This document shows positions 1-10,669 of a stretch of DNA of 64,000 nucleotides, one piece after another. Source of the stretch: Engraulis encrasicolus (taxonomy: Eukaryota; Chordata; Actinopteri; Clupeiformes; Engraulidae); the NCBI RefSeq assembly GCF_034702125.1, contig NC_085878.1, forward strand, positions 22,002,002 to 22,066,001. The letters run 5' to 3'. How positions within the stretch are numbered: position 1 is the stretch's first letter; the number at the start of each line of letters is the position of its first letter. The notes beneath the pieces were generated by a model. The model was given only the letters and a program-made list of their open reading frames with translations. It was not told the DNA's origin and made no database searches. The position numbers were made by a program, and so were the translations under genes.

Positions 1-470
1 ATACAAGGCTGTTTCTGTCCCATCTGTTTTGTACACTATAGGCCAGGGGTGTCAAACTCAAATTCAAAGTGGGCCCAAATCAAAATCTGAATTCAATATA
101 CTATGAAATTGTGCATACAGTAGATTTAACGCTGGGCAAATAACACGTTCCCATCATACTCATACTATCATATACTTATATGTGCTAGTATGTGCCTACA
201 CTAGTCTGGAGCCACTCAAAATTACTATGATGTACAAAATTTTGCCTTCAAGTCACATTTTCTATATATTAATGGCGTATGAGTTCCAACTGTAATACAC
301 ATTTGAAATGATCTCGCGGGCCAAATTATCTATCCTTGCATGTTTAATGTTTGTGTTGTCTATTGCTTTGATGTGTGACATTTGTGCAATTCAGACTCTC
401 AGTGCCCAAGACAATAAAGGGTCATCCTATCTTATCTTTTTAGAGGGCAAGAGGTCAGGAAAGTGTCTTT
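1..470. repeat. Old hAT-like repeat fragment and unique flank
   Basis: From about 46 the sequence reads CAGGGGTGTCAAAC followed by GGGCCC-type stretches and a later CGCGGGCCAAATT at about 315. This resembles the ends of vertebrate hAT MITEs. A similar end, AGGGGTGTCAAAC, occurs at about 27752. No reading frame of interest. Confidence 0.35.
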
Positions 471-478
471 GTCTTGGG

Positions 479-1004
479 TAGTGTTGCCACACGCCCAGGT
501 TTTTCCTGGATTGTCCCGGTTTTTGTGAAAGAAAAGTGAAAGCCCATTGGGAAACTCCAACTCCCATTGTCATTGTGACACAGCACTCCACAGCACAAAA
601 GGGCACACTGCACACACAACGAAATTGCATTTATGCCTCACCCGTGCAAGGGGGCAGCCCTCAGTGGCGCCCCATGGGGAGCAGTGCGGTGGGACGTTAC
701 CATGCTCAGGGTACCTCAGTCATGGAGGAGGATGGGGGAGAGCACTGGTTGATTACTCCCCCCACCAACCTGGCGGGTCGGGAGTCGAACCGGCAACCTC
801 TGGGATGCAAGTCTGACGCCCTAACCGCTCACCCATGACTGCCCTTTTTATGGTCTGTCCGGGTAAATTCCTGAACTGTCACGATTTTTTATAATGCACA
901 GTCAGCTTCATATTACCCCATTGAATAAACACATCATTAATGATTCGTGCTTGCGCATCAATGTTTTTGTCAGGTTTTTTTAACACTGAAATGTGGCAAC
1001 CCTA
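479..1004. mobile_element. Non-autonomous hAT element carrying a SINE
   Basis: Terminal inverted repeat TAGTGTTGCCA / TGGCAACCCTA with a perfect 8-bp target-site duplication GTCTTGGG at 471-478 and 1005-1012. The middle is occupied by a SINE in reverse orientation (about 531-845). Confidence 0.82.
531..845 (-). mobile_element. tRNA-derived SINE, copy 1
   Basis: On the minus strand the unit begins with a tRNA-like head (GGGTGAGCGGTTAGGGCGTC, then GGTTCGACTCC matching a polymerase III B box) and runs into a non-tRNA body ending around 531. A second copy in plus orientation lies at about 15655-16115. It is a SINE rather than a tRNA gene, because the body continues and no cloverleaf closes. Confidence 0.75.
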
Positions 1005-1012
1005 GTCTTGGG

Positions 1013-1443
1013 GTTCTGTTGCGCCCTGCCCTAAATCACCGCCACCAGCACCTCAATGCTGCACTGTTCTTCATACCAATGCCATCTCCTCTGCCCTCCA
1101 ACATCATCTCTATCTCCTCGGTTTACTGCTTAAAATGACACTCCCACATGTTCCGATGAATACCAGCAAGATCCCAGTGTTCCAACGGGACCCTGGTTCA
1201 AGACTGGCCTATAGGTAATTTCATCATATCCTCTCCAGAGCTGTTAGCCTACTGCTACAGTGTACCGGTTGTGTGTGTGTGTGTGTGCATGGGTGCTGCG
1301 AGGGGGGGTGGGGTAAGGTGTTACAGATTCTAAGGGCCCGACAGCTCTGACAGGGCCCTGGAAGGATGCTGATAACATAATTTGTCATTTTGGGGGCCCA
1401 AAATTTGAATCTTCCATGGGGCCCAAATTTTTTTAGCAGCGTC

Positions 1444-1484
<41 letters not shown>

Positions 1485-2144
1485 TAGAGTAACTTTATTG
1501 ATCCTGAGGGGAAATTCAGGTGTCTAGCTTACATAAATACACATAGTGCCCACATGGACATTTCAAGACACATGTTACACGGGTAATAGTCAGTGTGGAT
1601 ACCTTTAGGCTATCCCTGTTTCTTTCTTTCCCTCTTAAAACAAATCATCATTGATCAATATCAGACTCCCTTCATGAACTTCCGATTGGCATGTGCGTTC
1701 TATTTAATGTGGCCGCCGTACATGCAGTGAATATATTTTCATGCCCCCTGAGGTCTTCTTCAAGGCTATTTAATTTGGACATGAATGCCATTCACAAATT
1801 CTGACCAATAGCTGAATGACCTCGGGGCTCGTGGGGTTGTTGACAGATTTTGCTCCTCTTACTGAAATGTAGGCTATGTCTGAAAGCGAACCGTAGGCCT
1901 ACCAAAATGAAACAATTTGGTCTGAATACGCCCTAAAAATGAAGAAAATGTTTTTATTGAGCCAACCATTTTAGGACATATTTGTTCATTTAAGCACTTA
2001 TCTTTTTCTTTAACAAAAAAATGCCTTTTTTTAATGGATACCATTTTCCTTGCAAAGATCCAGGAAATGTCCAAAACTCCACCCCTACAATAATAGATCA
2101 TCATGGGTTAGCTCAGTAGTATGGGGACGGGTGACAGATCGGCC
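1013..2144. repeat. Gene-free stretch with TG microsatellites and a LINE-type tail
   Basis: TG repeats at about 1270-1288 and 1445-1480. AACTTTATTGATCCTGAGG (about 1491-1509), followed by GGAAATTC, resembles the reverse complement of a fish LINE 3' tail; a similar piece is at 60310-60375. A GGGCCC-rich repeat fragment lies at 1330-1435. No gene seen. Confidence 0.45.
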
Positions 2145-3926
2145 TGTAGCAACCCAATGTAAGTAGGCTGCCGGATGTGAGTGCCCGGATATCCGCCCGA
2201 GTATTTACGTCTATTTTACCTCAGCTACTCGATTTCGGTCGTGTATTTACGACAGTTTAACCTCAGCTACTTGATTTCGGTCCGATTTGAGTCTGACTGA
2301 AGATGGAAGGGACATAGGTGCCGTGCGTAAAGAGCCCACAGCACATCGCCGTTTCGGCGACACCAGAGTTCCTTGATATCCCAATCAAAAGAATAGGCCC
2401 GGTGACCAATAACATCAAAATGATAAAAAAAAATAATAAAATGAAATTATAACTTAAAACCGAATTGATTTGGGTGTGAACATTAAACTGTCTCAACCGG
2501 GCACCCGGGAATCCATCAAAAGATAACGGCGTTACTTTCTCGTCGGCATTATTTTGTTTTTATTATCCAGGAGGACTGAGCTGAAAACTGCAGCAGTCAC
2601 CTTGCACAGTTCTAGCTGCTCTGAAGCACGCGTGTCTAAGCAAATCATCATGCCCATTCGCAATGTTAAATAAAAAGTTTTGCACAAGACTAAAATAGAT
2701 GCACTGTCACAGACACTGGAATAGTCCGTTTCGGAAGGCATTAAAGTCACGAGTTTACCCAGTCTAAATGTAGCTAGCACTCGGGAATATTGTGTGCATA
2801 TTGTGTAGTTATTATTTGGTGGTGCAAAAACAACCATGTCGCATATTATGCCATTATTATTGGTGATGCCGAAACAACAAAGCCAGATTGGTGACTAGAG
2901 CCTGCCTAGTACATTTAGACATAGCCTACTCATTTGATTGTGCCATGTACATTTAAAAGTGTCAGTGCAGAATTAAACTGGGCGCTGAATATAAATATTG
3001 GAGCCATTCTCCCTCCGTGTCTAGATACAGTCAGAGGCGCGCGCGCGCACGCTTATTTCTGTATTATAAGTAAATATCCTAAAATGGTCACAACATCTGA
3101 AGACAATCGTGGTGGAGAATACTTGCGGCGGGGGCCGAGACCGAGTTGTTACAGGACACTTAGTATTATTGAAGGGACAGACCATGCTCGATACTTTACC
3201 CGGTCTGTAGCACTCGAAAAGTTATGCCGCACCGTGCAGACTATTTGGTGATGCCAACAACACGTGAAACTAGGCACATTGGAGACTGCAGCCTATATAA
3301 TTTAGACATAGCCTATTCATTTGATTGTGCTACTAAACTTAAAAGTGTCAGTAGGCTACAGAATCAAACGGGACGCTGAAATATTGGAGCCAGTAACTTC
3401 GTGTCCGATGGATAGGCTATTGTGCAGATGTGTGTGCGCGCGCACAACTAATTTCTCTCCCATCTCTTTGCTAATCAAGCCTCCGATCTCCAAAAAGACA
3501 CGGGCACTCAGGATAACTGTTTGCACGAGCTGTTTAAATAATGTGATGCACGTTCTTTATGACATGGCATGGTTTGGCCACCCTAAATTGAACATGACTG
3601 CATTCGCACATATCGTTTAAAAATGATGGAATTGTCACTCTTAATGTGCAAGTATTAGATATGAAAAAATATCCTAAAACGGTCACAACACCAGAGGACC
3701 CGTGGTGGTGTGGTGGATATTTGCGGCGGGGGCCGAGGCCGAGTTGTTACGGTAGGCTACAATCATATTATAGAAGGGACCGTCAGGCGACACAGCGCGA
3801 CTCACATAGGGTAGCTGTGGTACCGCAAAGCATTCCTGATGGTGGAAATGAATGCAAATGCATGCAAATACTCTGGCGGATATCCGGGCACTCACATCCG
3901 GCAGCCTACTTACATTGGGTTGCTAC
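2145..3926. mobile_element. 1.8-kb inverted-repeat element with internal duplication
   Basis: The left end TGTAGCAACCCAATGTAAGT recurs inverted at the right end (to 3926). About 65 bp match between ends, including GGATATCCGCC. Inside, an approximately 390-bp unit is repeated in tandem: TTTAGACATAGCC occurs at about 2914 and 3301, and GCGGCGGGGGCCGAG occurs in both units. No transposase-like frame is visible and no target-site duplication could be settled. Confidence 0.65.
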
Positions 3927-4527
3927 ACGGACCATCCTCCATTACCCTTCCAGATCTAGAAGCTAGGACCTGGGAAACCAGTGATTGATTAGCCTACTTC
4001 CTGAAGTCCATCCACCAGAGCCGTGTACCCACAGATTTCTCTGCAAGTGTGTCGTCGTGGTAGGCTACTGCTGCGGATTAATGTCAAGGTGGGTCTTGAC
4101 TATTTTTGTGTAGCCTACACACAATACAATAGTTTAGTTAAATCTATAGTGCGTGAAATATTACCTAAGATTAGTCCAATGACTTCTCTCGACTAATTAA
4201 CCAACGGCACCACAAATGGCACAATGTGTCTTTTCAGCCCTAGGCTGCAACGTTGCCTGTTGAGATTTATTTATTTAACTTGCTACGACTTTGCTTGATA
4301 CAGTAGGCTATGTGGCATGCACTGTAGCCTACATGCTACAGACTGGACGGACGTTCATTGTTAAACATAGGCTAAGGCTATGCTATTAAAAAGTAAGAGG
4401 AATGGGTCTGTTAGAGCGCGGCGCGCCATTTTTTGAAAAGGCGGCAGTAGCCTTATTTTGATTCGCTGGGTTCCGGTTTCTGATGTGATCAGTGCAGCCT
4501 CCCACCTCTGTGTAGAATCAGGCTAGT
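3927..4527. other. Unique-looking spacer
   Basis: Rich in the TAGGCCTA/TAGCCTA type words common in this window. No gene, RNA or clear repeat boundary seen. Confidence 0.4.
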
Positions 4528-5826
4528 AGCCCCATACGACTTCTGTTGCTGTCGACTAACATTCACGAAGCACGCGAGCGAGAACTTAATTGTCACGATG
4601 TGGGTGTCATTAAATAGGCCTACAGCGCATTTAAAGTCGGCCACAAATATGAACGAGACGATGAGCTCGCACCACAGAGGTAGAAAATAACACTAGAGGT
4701 GACACGGCAATTTGCGTCAGCCTTGGGAAATGGCACATGGAGCTTCCCAACTTCTGTAGTGTAGGCACCTTCACTTCAGTCAAAGCAAGTCAATGGAGAA
4801 CACGCCCACCCCTGTCAAAAAATTGACTAAAACTGTGTGAATATGAAGTAACACATTAATCAAAGACCAGATTTGAAATGTCAGGCTAAATATCTACTTA
4901 AATCATATGAGTCGATAAAATACATTTAAAAATCAAATTATATATTTTATGAACATATTTAGCAACACACTTCAACTATTGTCATTGTATAGGGTGTTGA
5001 TGGATAGTTTCACATGATTAAGCCATTTTTGACAGAGGTGAGCCTCCTTCTCCATTAATTTTAATTTCTCTGGTCTACCTACAGATAATGGCCGCTACAG
5101 ATTGCAGTAAAAAGGGGGGTGGGGTCACTTCTAGTGTTATTTTCTACCTCTATGGCTCGCACCAGTTTGCTCTACTAACACACCAGGTGTGAGGAGTGGG
5201 GGGACAGGCAGGAGGAGCTGAAGTGGGGACCTGCACAAACTTGTGTAGGGGTGTGACAAGACTCATACACACGTGAGTGAGTTGTTGACCAACCAGTTTA
5301 TGGACGCGTGACCTCGGAGGCAGCCTGCAGGCGAGCGTTGAAGGGGATAAGCAACTGCAGAGGTTGCAAGATCTGACTGCAGTCGCATTCATCCCGCGAT
5401 AGTTTGACACCATGTGACATGTCACCTCGTCAACTCAACATCACCGAAATTAGTTGCGATCGACATGTCGTCAACGCATGCATGCGCATTTAGACAGCAA
5501 TGCACCCTGGATGAAAATGCTGCATGACGGTTCGGAACTTCGAAATTTTGTCGATGTTGCGTCGACGAGGTGACATGTCACATGGTGTCAAACTATCGCG
5601 GGATGAATGCGACTGCAGTCAGATCTTGCAACCTCTGCAGTTGCTTGCCTGTCCCCCCACTCACACGTGGTGTGTTAGTAGAGCAAACCGGTGCGAGCTC
5701 ATCGTCTCGTTCATATTTGTGGCCGACTTTAAACGCGCTGTATTTAATAACACCCATCGTGACAACAAGTTCTCGCTCACGTCCTTCGTCAATGTTGATC
5801 GGCAGCAACAGAAGTCGTATGGGGCT
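4528..5826. mobile_element. Large palindromic inverted-repeat element
   Basis: The segment 4528-4674 and its continuation 5155-5440 are matched in inverted orientation by about 5562-5826. Examples are AGCCCCATACGACTTCTG at the left tip and its complement at the right tip. The peptide MTCHMVSNYRGMNATAVR can be read on the minus strand near 5400 and on the plus strand near 5600. The left arm is split by another element (4675-5154) and has about 110 extra bases near 5215-5330. No coding function is inferred. Confidence 0.75.
4675..5154. mobile_element. Nested MITE with a 10-bp target-site duplication
   Basis: Ends CAGAGGTAGAAAATAACACT and its near-complement at 5125-5154. The 10-bp duplication GCTCGCACCA is at 4665-4674 and 5155-5164. 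A 9-10 bp duplication fits Mutator-like elements better than hAT (8 bp). It sits inside the left arm of the palindromic element, so it is the younger insertion. Confidence 0.75.
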
Positions 5827-6371
5827 ATTTTGAAGTTTGACAGGAAATCTAACTGCAATGCAGCATTTTCATCCAGAGTGCATTGCTGTCTATGCGCATG
5901 CATGCGTTGATGAGAAATCGAATGCACTTAATGCACAAAACAGCTACATGTATCATTTGGTTTACCACATTGTAACCAGTAATGAATTCTGTTGAGGAAT
6001 AGCCAAGTGATTGTGTTGATGTATAGGCTAGATGTGTTGAAGCTGGAAAATGAAGAAAGGCCACAGAAGTCTGCTTAAACCAGTGCATGCAAGATGAAAG
6101 ATTTTACATAAAATTCCTGAATTTCATCATTAGTGATGGATTAATAAGCATTGGCAATAATGTCAGGCCTATGAAGTTCCTTGAAATACAAACATGATAC
6201 TTAATCTGAGTGTCTGTGTTGGCTAAATTGCCTGTATGGTGCAATCATCAGTTGTGAACACATATGGAAAAATGTACAGATTTCCTTGGGAATGTTTTAT
6301 TTTTATAATTGTTAAACAGTATTATTCAAATTATGTTGTACTTATCAACATCCTTCTCTGTTTTTCGCAGC
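5827..6371. other. Upstream flank or first intron of the Schlafen gene
   Basis: Contains an inverted copy (about 5860-5912) of the segment at 5487-5526, otherwise unique AT-rich sequence. The acceptor at 6361-6370 implies an untranslated exon somewhere upstream; I cannot place it. Confidence 0.4.
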
Positions 6372-7437
6372 ATGGCGTCAACCATACTGACAGTGGCGAA
6401 ATCCCAGGTTTTCCCTGATCTTGAGATCAAGTGCTGTAAAAGTGTAACATTTGGGGAGACAAAGAGGGAGAAAATGGATAAGTCGAAAAAGGAATCCGAA
6501 AGGGAATGCATTCTGAATGGAGTTTGTGCTCTTTTGAATTCAGGAGGAGGAGTTATGACTGTTGACGTTGCTAATTTGTCATATAATTACAAAACAGAGG
6601 GGAGGGGATTAGATATTGAGAATCATTTGAAAATGTTAGTTGGTTCAGGATTCGAAGATATGGTTGAATTTATACCACAAGGTAACAGAATTCATATCTT
6701 TGTTAGGTCATGGCAATCTGGTGATCACAGGCCAAGACTCTGCAGTATTGACACAGCTTTATGGGAAAGAACAGGGTCATTTGTCGAGTGCATTTCTCCC
6801 AACATGGTGCCTGCTTTTGTAGAGAAAAAGAAAAGGGCCAAGAGAAACCAGAACATGGATGAGGGGAAACCACCTGTCAAGAGACCAGCATTGGCACTAC
6901 CAGGAAATGACATGATAAAATTGAAGGCTGATGAATTCTTCACAACAGACTATGTGAATTATGGTGAACGTTTAGAATTTGGGGAGAGTTTGCATGTAGA
7001 ATTTAAAGAGTTCCGTGGTGGAAAGGTTGAGACGAGGCTGAAGGAAGTCGTGCCCAAATATATATCAGCCTTTGCGAATACAGATGGCGGTTATATGTTT
7101 ATAGGTGTTTCTGATAAAAATCAAGAGGTTGTTGGGTGTTGTCATGACATTGATGAAGCCATGCTACACAGCATGATTCAAGGATTGTGTGAGAGGCCCA
7201 AGGCTGTCCATATGTCAGGATGCAGGAAGAGCACAGACTGGCCCCCAGAGTATAGGCTTATCACAGTGATACCAAGGCAGCGTTCAGAGCCTTATGGGTA
7301 TGTGGTGGCCATCAAGATCCCACCTTTCTGCTGTGCTGTCTTTGAGAAAGATCCAAACTCCTGGCATGTTGAATGTGGGGTGGTAGTCAGGCTAGAAGCT
7401 GCAGCCTGGTTGGAGAAACTACAACTCACAGACCCAG
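6372..7437 (+). CDS. Schlafen coding exon 1 (nuclease core)
   Basis: Starts MASTILTVAK directly after an acceptor (TTTTTCGCAG) and ends in phase 1 at CCAG|gtaaat. It encodes both lobes of the Schlafen core, including Glu205, Glu210, Asp248 and the candidate zinc ligands. Reading past the donor runs about 30 codons of low-quality intron before a stop at 7536-7538. Confidence 0.93.
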
Positions 7438-10400
7438 GTAAATGCATTCAGGAGAGTTGCTTTTTTGTTGTTGCTGTGTTTTTTTTACTCATTTCTACAG
7501 CATACTGTGATATTACACTTGCAGTGATGTTGGCATGAAGGTAAGTCATATAATTGTATGTCTATGTTTTTCAGATGCCGATTTTTGTGAACGTTTCCAG
7601 AATGTTGTGAGTCTGCAAAATTCTCCACCTCTTTGCAAATCTGTGTACAGTATCCAGAAGCTGACACAACTTCAGGAGAAACTTTTTCCAGGTGATTTTA
7701 TAAAAATAATATGGGTTAGACTTTATTTTAGGGATACATCTATTAGCACTAATAAATACAATGTTAATGCCTGCATACAGGGGCGCCGCTAGGGAGGGAA
7801 AGGTGGTACTGATGCGCCCCTCGGCCCGTGGATGGGATAATAAAATATTAATAATATATTCTTGCTTTTTTATTATTATTATATTAAGAAATTTATAATT
7901 ACAAAGAAATAGTAATTGGAAATAAGCTTATGAAACACACAACTGTCGATTTCCATAACGTTTTCGTCAGTTCTTTATTATTATATTGTCATTTACCCTT
8001 CCCCCTGAGCTCTTGCGACATGGTGCGGTCCAATCTGGCGCGAGGCATTGAATCGGACAGCATCCCAAAAATGCTGGCAGCAGGTGTACAGAGCGACTGA
8101 GGTCTTAGGCGTGGGCTAACCCATAGAATGTTAGTAATATACAATCTATGTGTTAATCACATGATGGTGAGCTGGTGGTGACAGTGAAGGCAGGTTGGCA
8201 AAAAGGAAAGACGGGAGAAAGAGGAGAGGGCCAGAAGAGGCAGGCAACTTGTCACTCAAATTGGTCACACAAGAAAGAATGTATGCTCACTCAATGACAT
8301 TGCATTTTCTCACGCTATCAAATGGTAAGAATCCTTGGATTAGCCTCCAAGAGAGCACGTTAGCACGTGCTAGGCCTATTTAAAAACTCCACCTTTATTG
8401 TCACCGCGCACAAACGGAATTATTAATCCCTAATCCCAAAATTAGAATCTTTCATAGGGCCCAAAATTCCTGGTGGCGCCCCTGCCTGCATAGGTAACTT
8501 GTAAGGCATGTACTAAGCAAACGCTAAGGCCGTCCTTACTAAGGTTTAATTGGTAATAAGTACCTTATTGTGCATGAACAAGACATTTGCGAATACATGC
8601 CTAACAAATGTTTGATTTTGCTTTGTACATGCCTTACAAGTTACTTATACAGGGACATTGCATGTATTAGTGCTAATAGATGTATCCCTAAAATAAAGTG
8701 TTACCAAAACATGTTTATGCCCTTTTTTTTACATTGCACTGCAGTCACTTCGTTTACATATGACCACATATAGGATTATTGTGGGGCATTTGTAAATCAC
8801 ACTGTTAATCGTTTTATTAATTTTACCTCTACTTAATTGTGGGTCATTAACTGCACGTGTTTTGCCACTCTGTTGAAATGCAGAATTTGTACTGTATGTA
8901 TGTATTGCGAAATGCAATGTGGCAATGAAGGGTCGGCCTATCAGACATTTTTCTCTAAATGCAGGCCCACTATCTTTGAGGAGTGGTAATACGTACAATT
9001 GGTGATCAACAGATGATGTCCTTGTTGATTGAGAAGAGGACAGAGTTGATTATGTACTGTATACTTCAGAATTGTACATTGATTGTGGTGTTCTTCATTC
9101 TAGTTCCAGAGAATGGCGTCAAGGTGGTGCCAGAGGCCCTGAGAGACAAGTTCACTGGTGTTGACCATCTCACTGAGTCCCTAGAGGGTCCTGGCATATG
9201 CATTCTATCCCAGAGCTGGGCAGTTGATCTAAATCTCCCTAAGAATGAAGATGTGGTGTATGAAGCACTGGTGATCTGCATGGGAAGTTATCCCACTCTC
9301 TACTGTGTCGTTGAAAGGGCCAGTCCTGAGTTGAGGCAGTATGCAAGAGACACTGCCTTCCATCTCAAGCAGAAGCTGGTCAACCTGGGAGGCTATACAG
9401 GCAAACTCTGTGTACTGCCAAAACTTGTTGAGACCCACAGCTTACCAGTGATCGAATGCAACCTGTTATATCCCAACAGCTATAGACTGAACCAAGAAAA
9501 TGACCTGAAGGCCCTTCTCTGCTCCCTGGGGGTTGTGCTGTTGAGTTTCACCTCACCGTTGAGTGATGAACTTGGCTGTGAGGTTCTTAATCTGCTAACA
9601 GAGGAGCAGTTTGGGATTCTCCAGAACTCTGATGAATTAAATCATCTCTTCATTCATGGTGTTCCTGGGTCTGGGAAGACGTTGATTGCTGTGGAACTAA
9701 TAAAGAGGATCAAGAACTTGCATGGCTGTGACGAAAGAAATATTCTTTATATTTCTGAAAATGTTGGACTGAAAGATTTTGTGAGGTATGTAAACAAACA
9801 TGTTATAATGCATTTAAATTACAGATACTGTAAATCTGCTGCTTACTAAGTGACATCTGGGACATGTTTAATTTCTTTCCAGGAAGCAAGCTATCTGCCA
9901 GTGTACAACAAGGATCAAGTTTATGTCTCCATCAGTGGATCTCTCAGAGGTGCAGCACATCATCGTGGATGAGGCCCAGAACTTCCGCATAGAAGATGGA
10001 AACTGGTATCAGAAGGCTAAGGAACTTGTAGGTGACGAGGGCATGTTCTGGGTCTTTCTGGACTACTATCAGAAAAATCACAAATTCCAAGATGGCCTCC
10101 CACCCCTTGGCTCACAATCCAAAATGAAATTACACAAAGTTGTTCGGAACTCTGCGAAGGTCATGCATGCAATGCGGCGTAAAATGGATGAGGTAGTGGC
10201 CGGTCCTCAGACCTCAGAGACAAAACATCTGGCTGGCATGCACAATAAGATGGAACTGAGCCATTCGTTCCCAGGCACGTTTCATTTCAAAGAAGTGGCA
10301 CCTAACAAGGTGTTGAAGACTGTGAACCAGATCCTGCGCCTCCTCTCCTCTCAAGGACACTCCCCTGGAGATATCGCTGTGCTTTTCCCAACAAAGAAGC

Positions 10401-10669
10401 ATCTGGATGAAGATGGCTTCAAAATAGAACCTACATTCGCATTTGACAGCGTCGTCAATATGAGTCCGAGAATGATGATCTTGGATACAGTCCGGCGGTT
10501 CAGTGGCCTTGAGCGCAACATTGTCATTTTGGTGAATCCCTCTGTCCATTCCTTCCTTGAGGAAAAGGAGGCAAACTTTCTCATTTCTGCTTACTCCAGA
10601 GCAAGAATACGCTTGTATCATGTTGAAGGCGTGCCAAGCCGTCGCCCACTTGTGCCTTTAAATAAATGA
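6372..10669 (+). CDS. Schlafen family protein, long (group III) type; 4 coding exons
   Basis: Joining 6372-7437, 7575-7691, 9104-9785 and 9883-10669 gives 884 codons with stop, and all introns are GT-AG with matching phases (1,1,2). The start is the first ATG after an acceptor at 6370, so an untranslated exon probably lies upstream. Residues 1-355 form the Schlafen core: GESLHVEFKEF places Glu205 and Glu210, and FIGVSDKN places Asp248. These are the same positions I recall for the catalytic triad of rat SLFN13, a tRNA/rRNA endonuclease. His280, Cys284, Cys320 and Cys321 could form its zinc site. SWAVDL, the Schlafen hallmark, is at 432-437. GVPGSGKT at 580-587 is Walker A and VDEAQ near 650-654 is Walker B of the helicase-like domain. 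Length and domain order fit mammalian SLFN5/11/13 (group III). Expected role: interferon-linked RNA cleavage and translation control. Which mammalian member is closest cannot be told by eye. Confidence 0.93.
7575..7691 (+). CDS. Schlafen coding exon 2 (linker)
   Basis: 117 nt, phase 1 to phase 1, after a TTTTTCAG acceptor and before a GTGATT donor. It encodes DADFCERFQNVV through LQEKLFP, the region joining the core to the SWAVDL segment. The next intron is swollen to 1.4 kb by nested transposable elements. Confidence 0.88.
7714..8705. mobile_element. Inverted-repeat element in Schlafen intron 2, split by a hAT
   Basis: The left end (from about 7714, TTTATTTTAGGGATACATC) and the right end (to about 8705, GATGTATCCCTAAAATAAA) are inverted copies over roughly 60 bp. 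Outer tips read GGTTAGAC and GGTAACAC toward the interior. The interior is interrupted by a second element at 7778-8484. A related GGTAACACTTTA-ended element lies at 13016-13827. The transposon superfamily is not clear because no target-site duplication could be settled. Confidence 0.7.
7778..8484. mobile_element. Non-autonomous hAT-like element nested in the 7.7-8.7 kb element
   Basis: Terminal inverted repeat CAGGGGCGCC / GGCGCCCCTG with a perfect 8-bp target-site duplication CCTGCATA at 7770-7777 and 8485-8492. An 8-bp duplication with CAGGG tips is typical of hAT transposons. No transposase reading frame is present in its 707 bp. Confidence 0.85.
9104..9785 (+). CDS. Schlafen coding exon 3 (SWAVDL and Walker A)
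   Basis: 682 nt after a CATTCTAG acceptor. It begins VPENGVKVVP, contains SWAVDL and GVPGSGKT, and ends in phase 2 at GTGAG|gtatgt. It runs open without interruption. Confidence 0.93.
9883..10669 (+). CDS. Schlafen coding exon 4 (helicase-like C-terminus)
   Basis: 787 nt after a CTTTCCAG acceptor. It contains HIIVDEAQNF (Walker B) and the C-terminal helicase motifs around VRRFSGLERNIVILV and SAYSRARIRLYHVEG, and ends RRPLVPLNK stop. The hexamer AATAAA overlaps the last two sense codons. Confidence 0.93.

Noticed and set aside
738..845. Functional tRNA gene
   Set aside because: The A and B boxes belong to a SINE head; the body continues and a second copy exists at 15.66 kb.
10214..10621. Antisense frame over the Schlafen last exon
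   Set aside because: Shadow of the real coding strand; no independent evidence.
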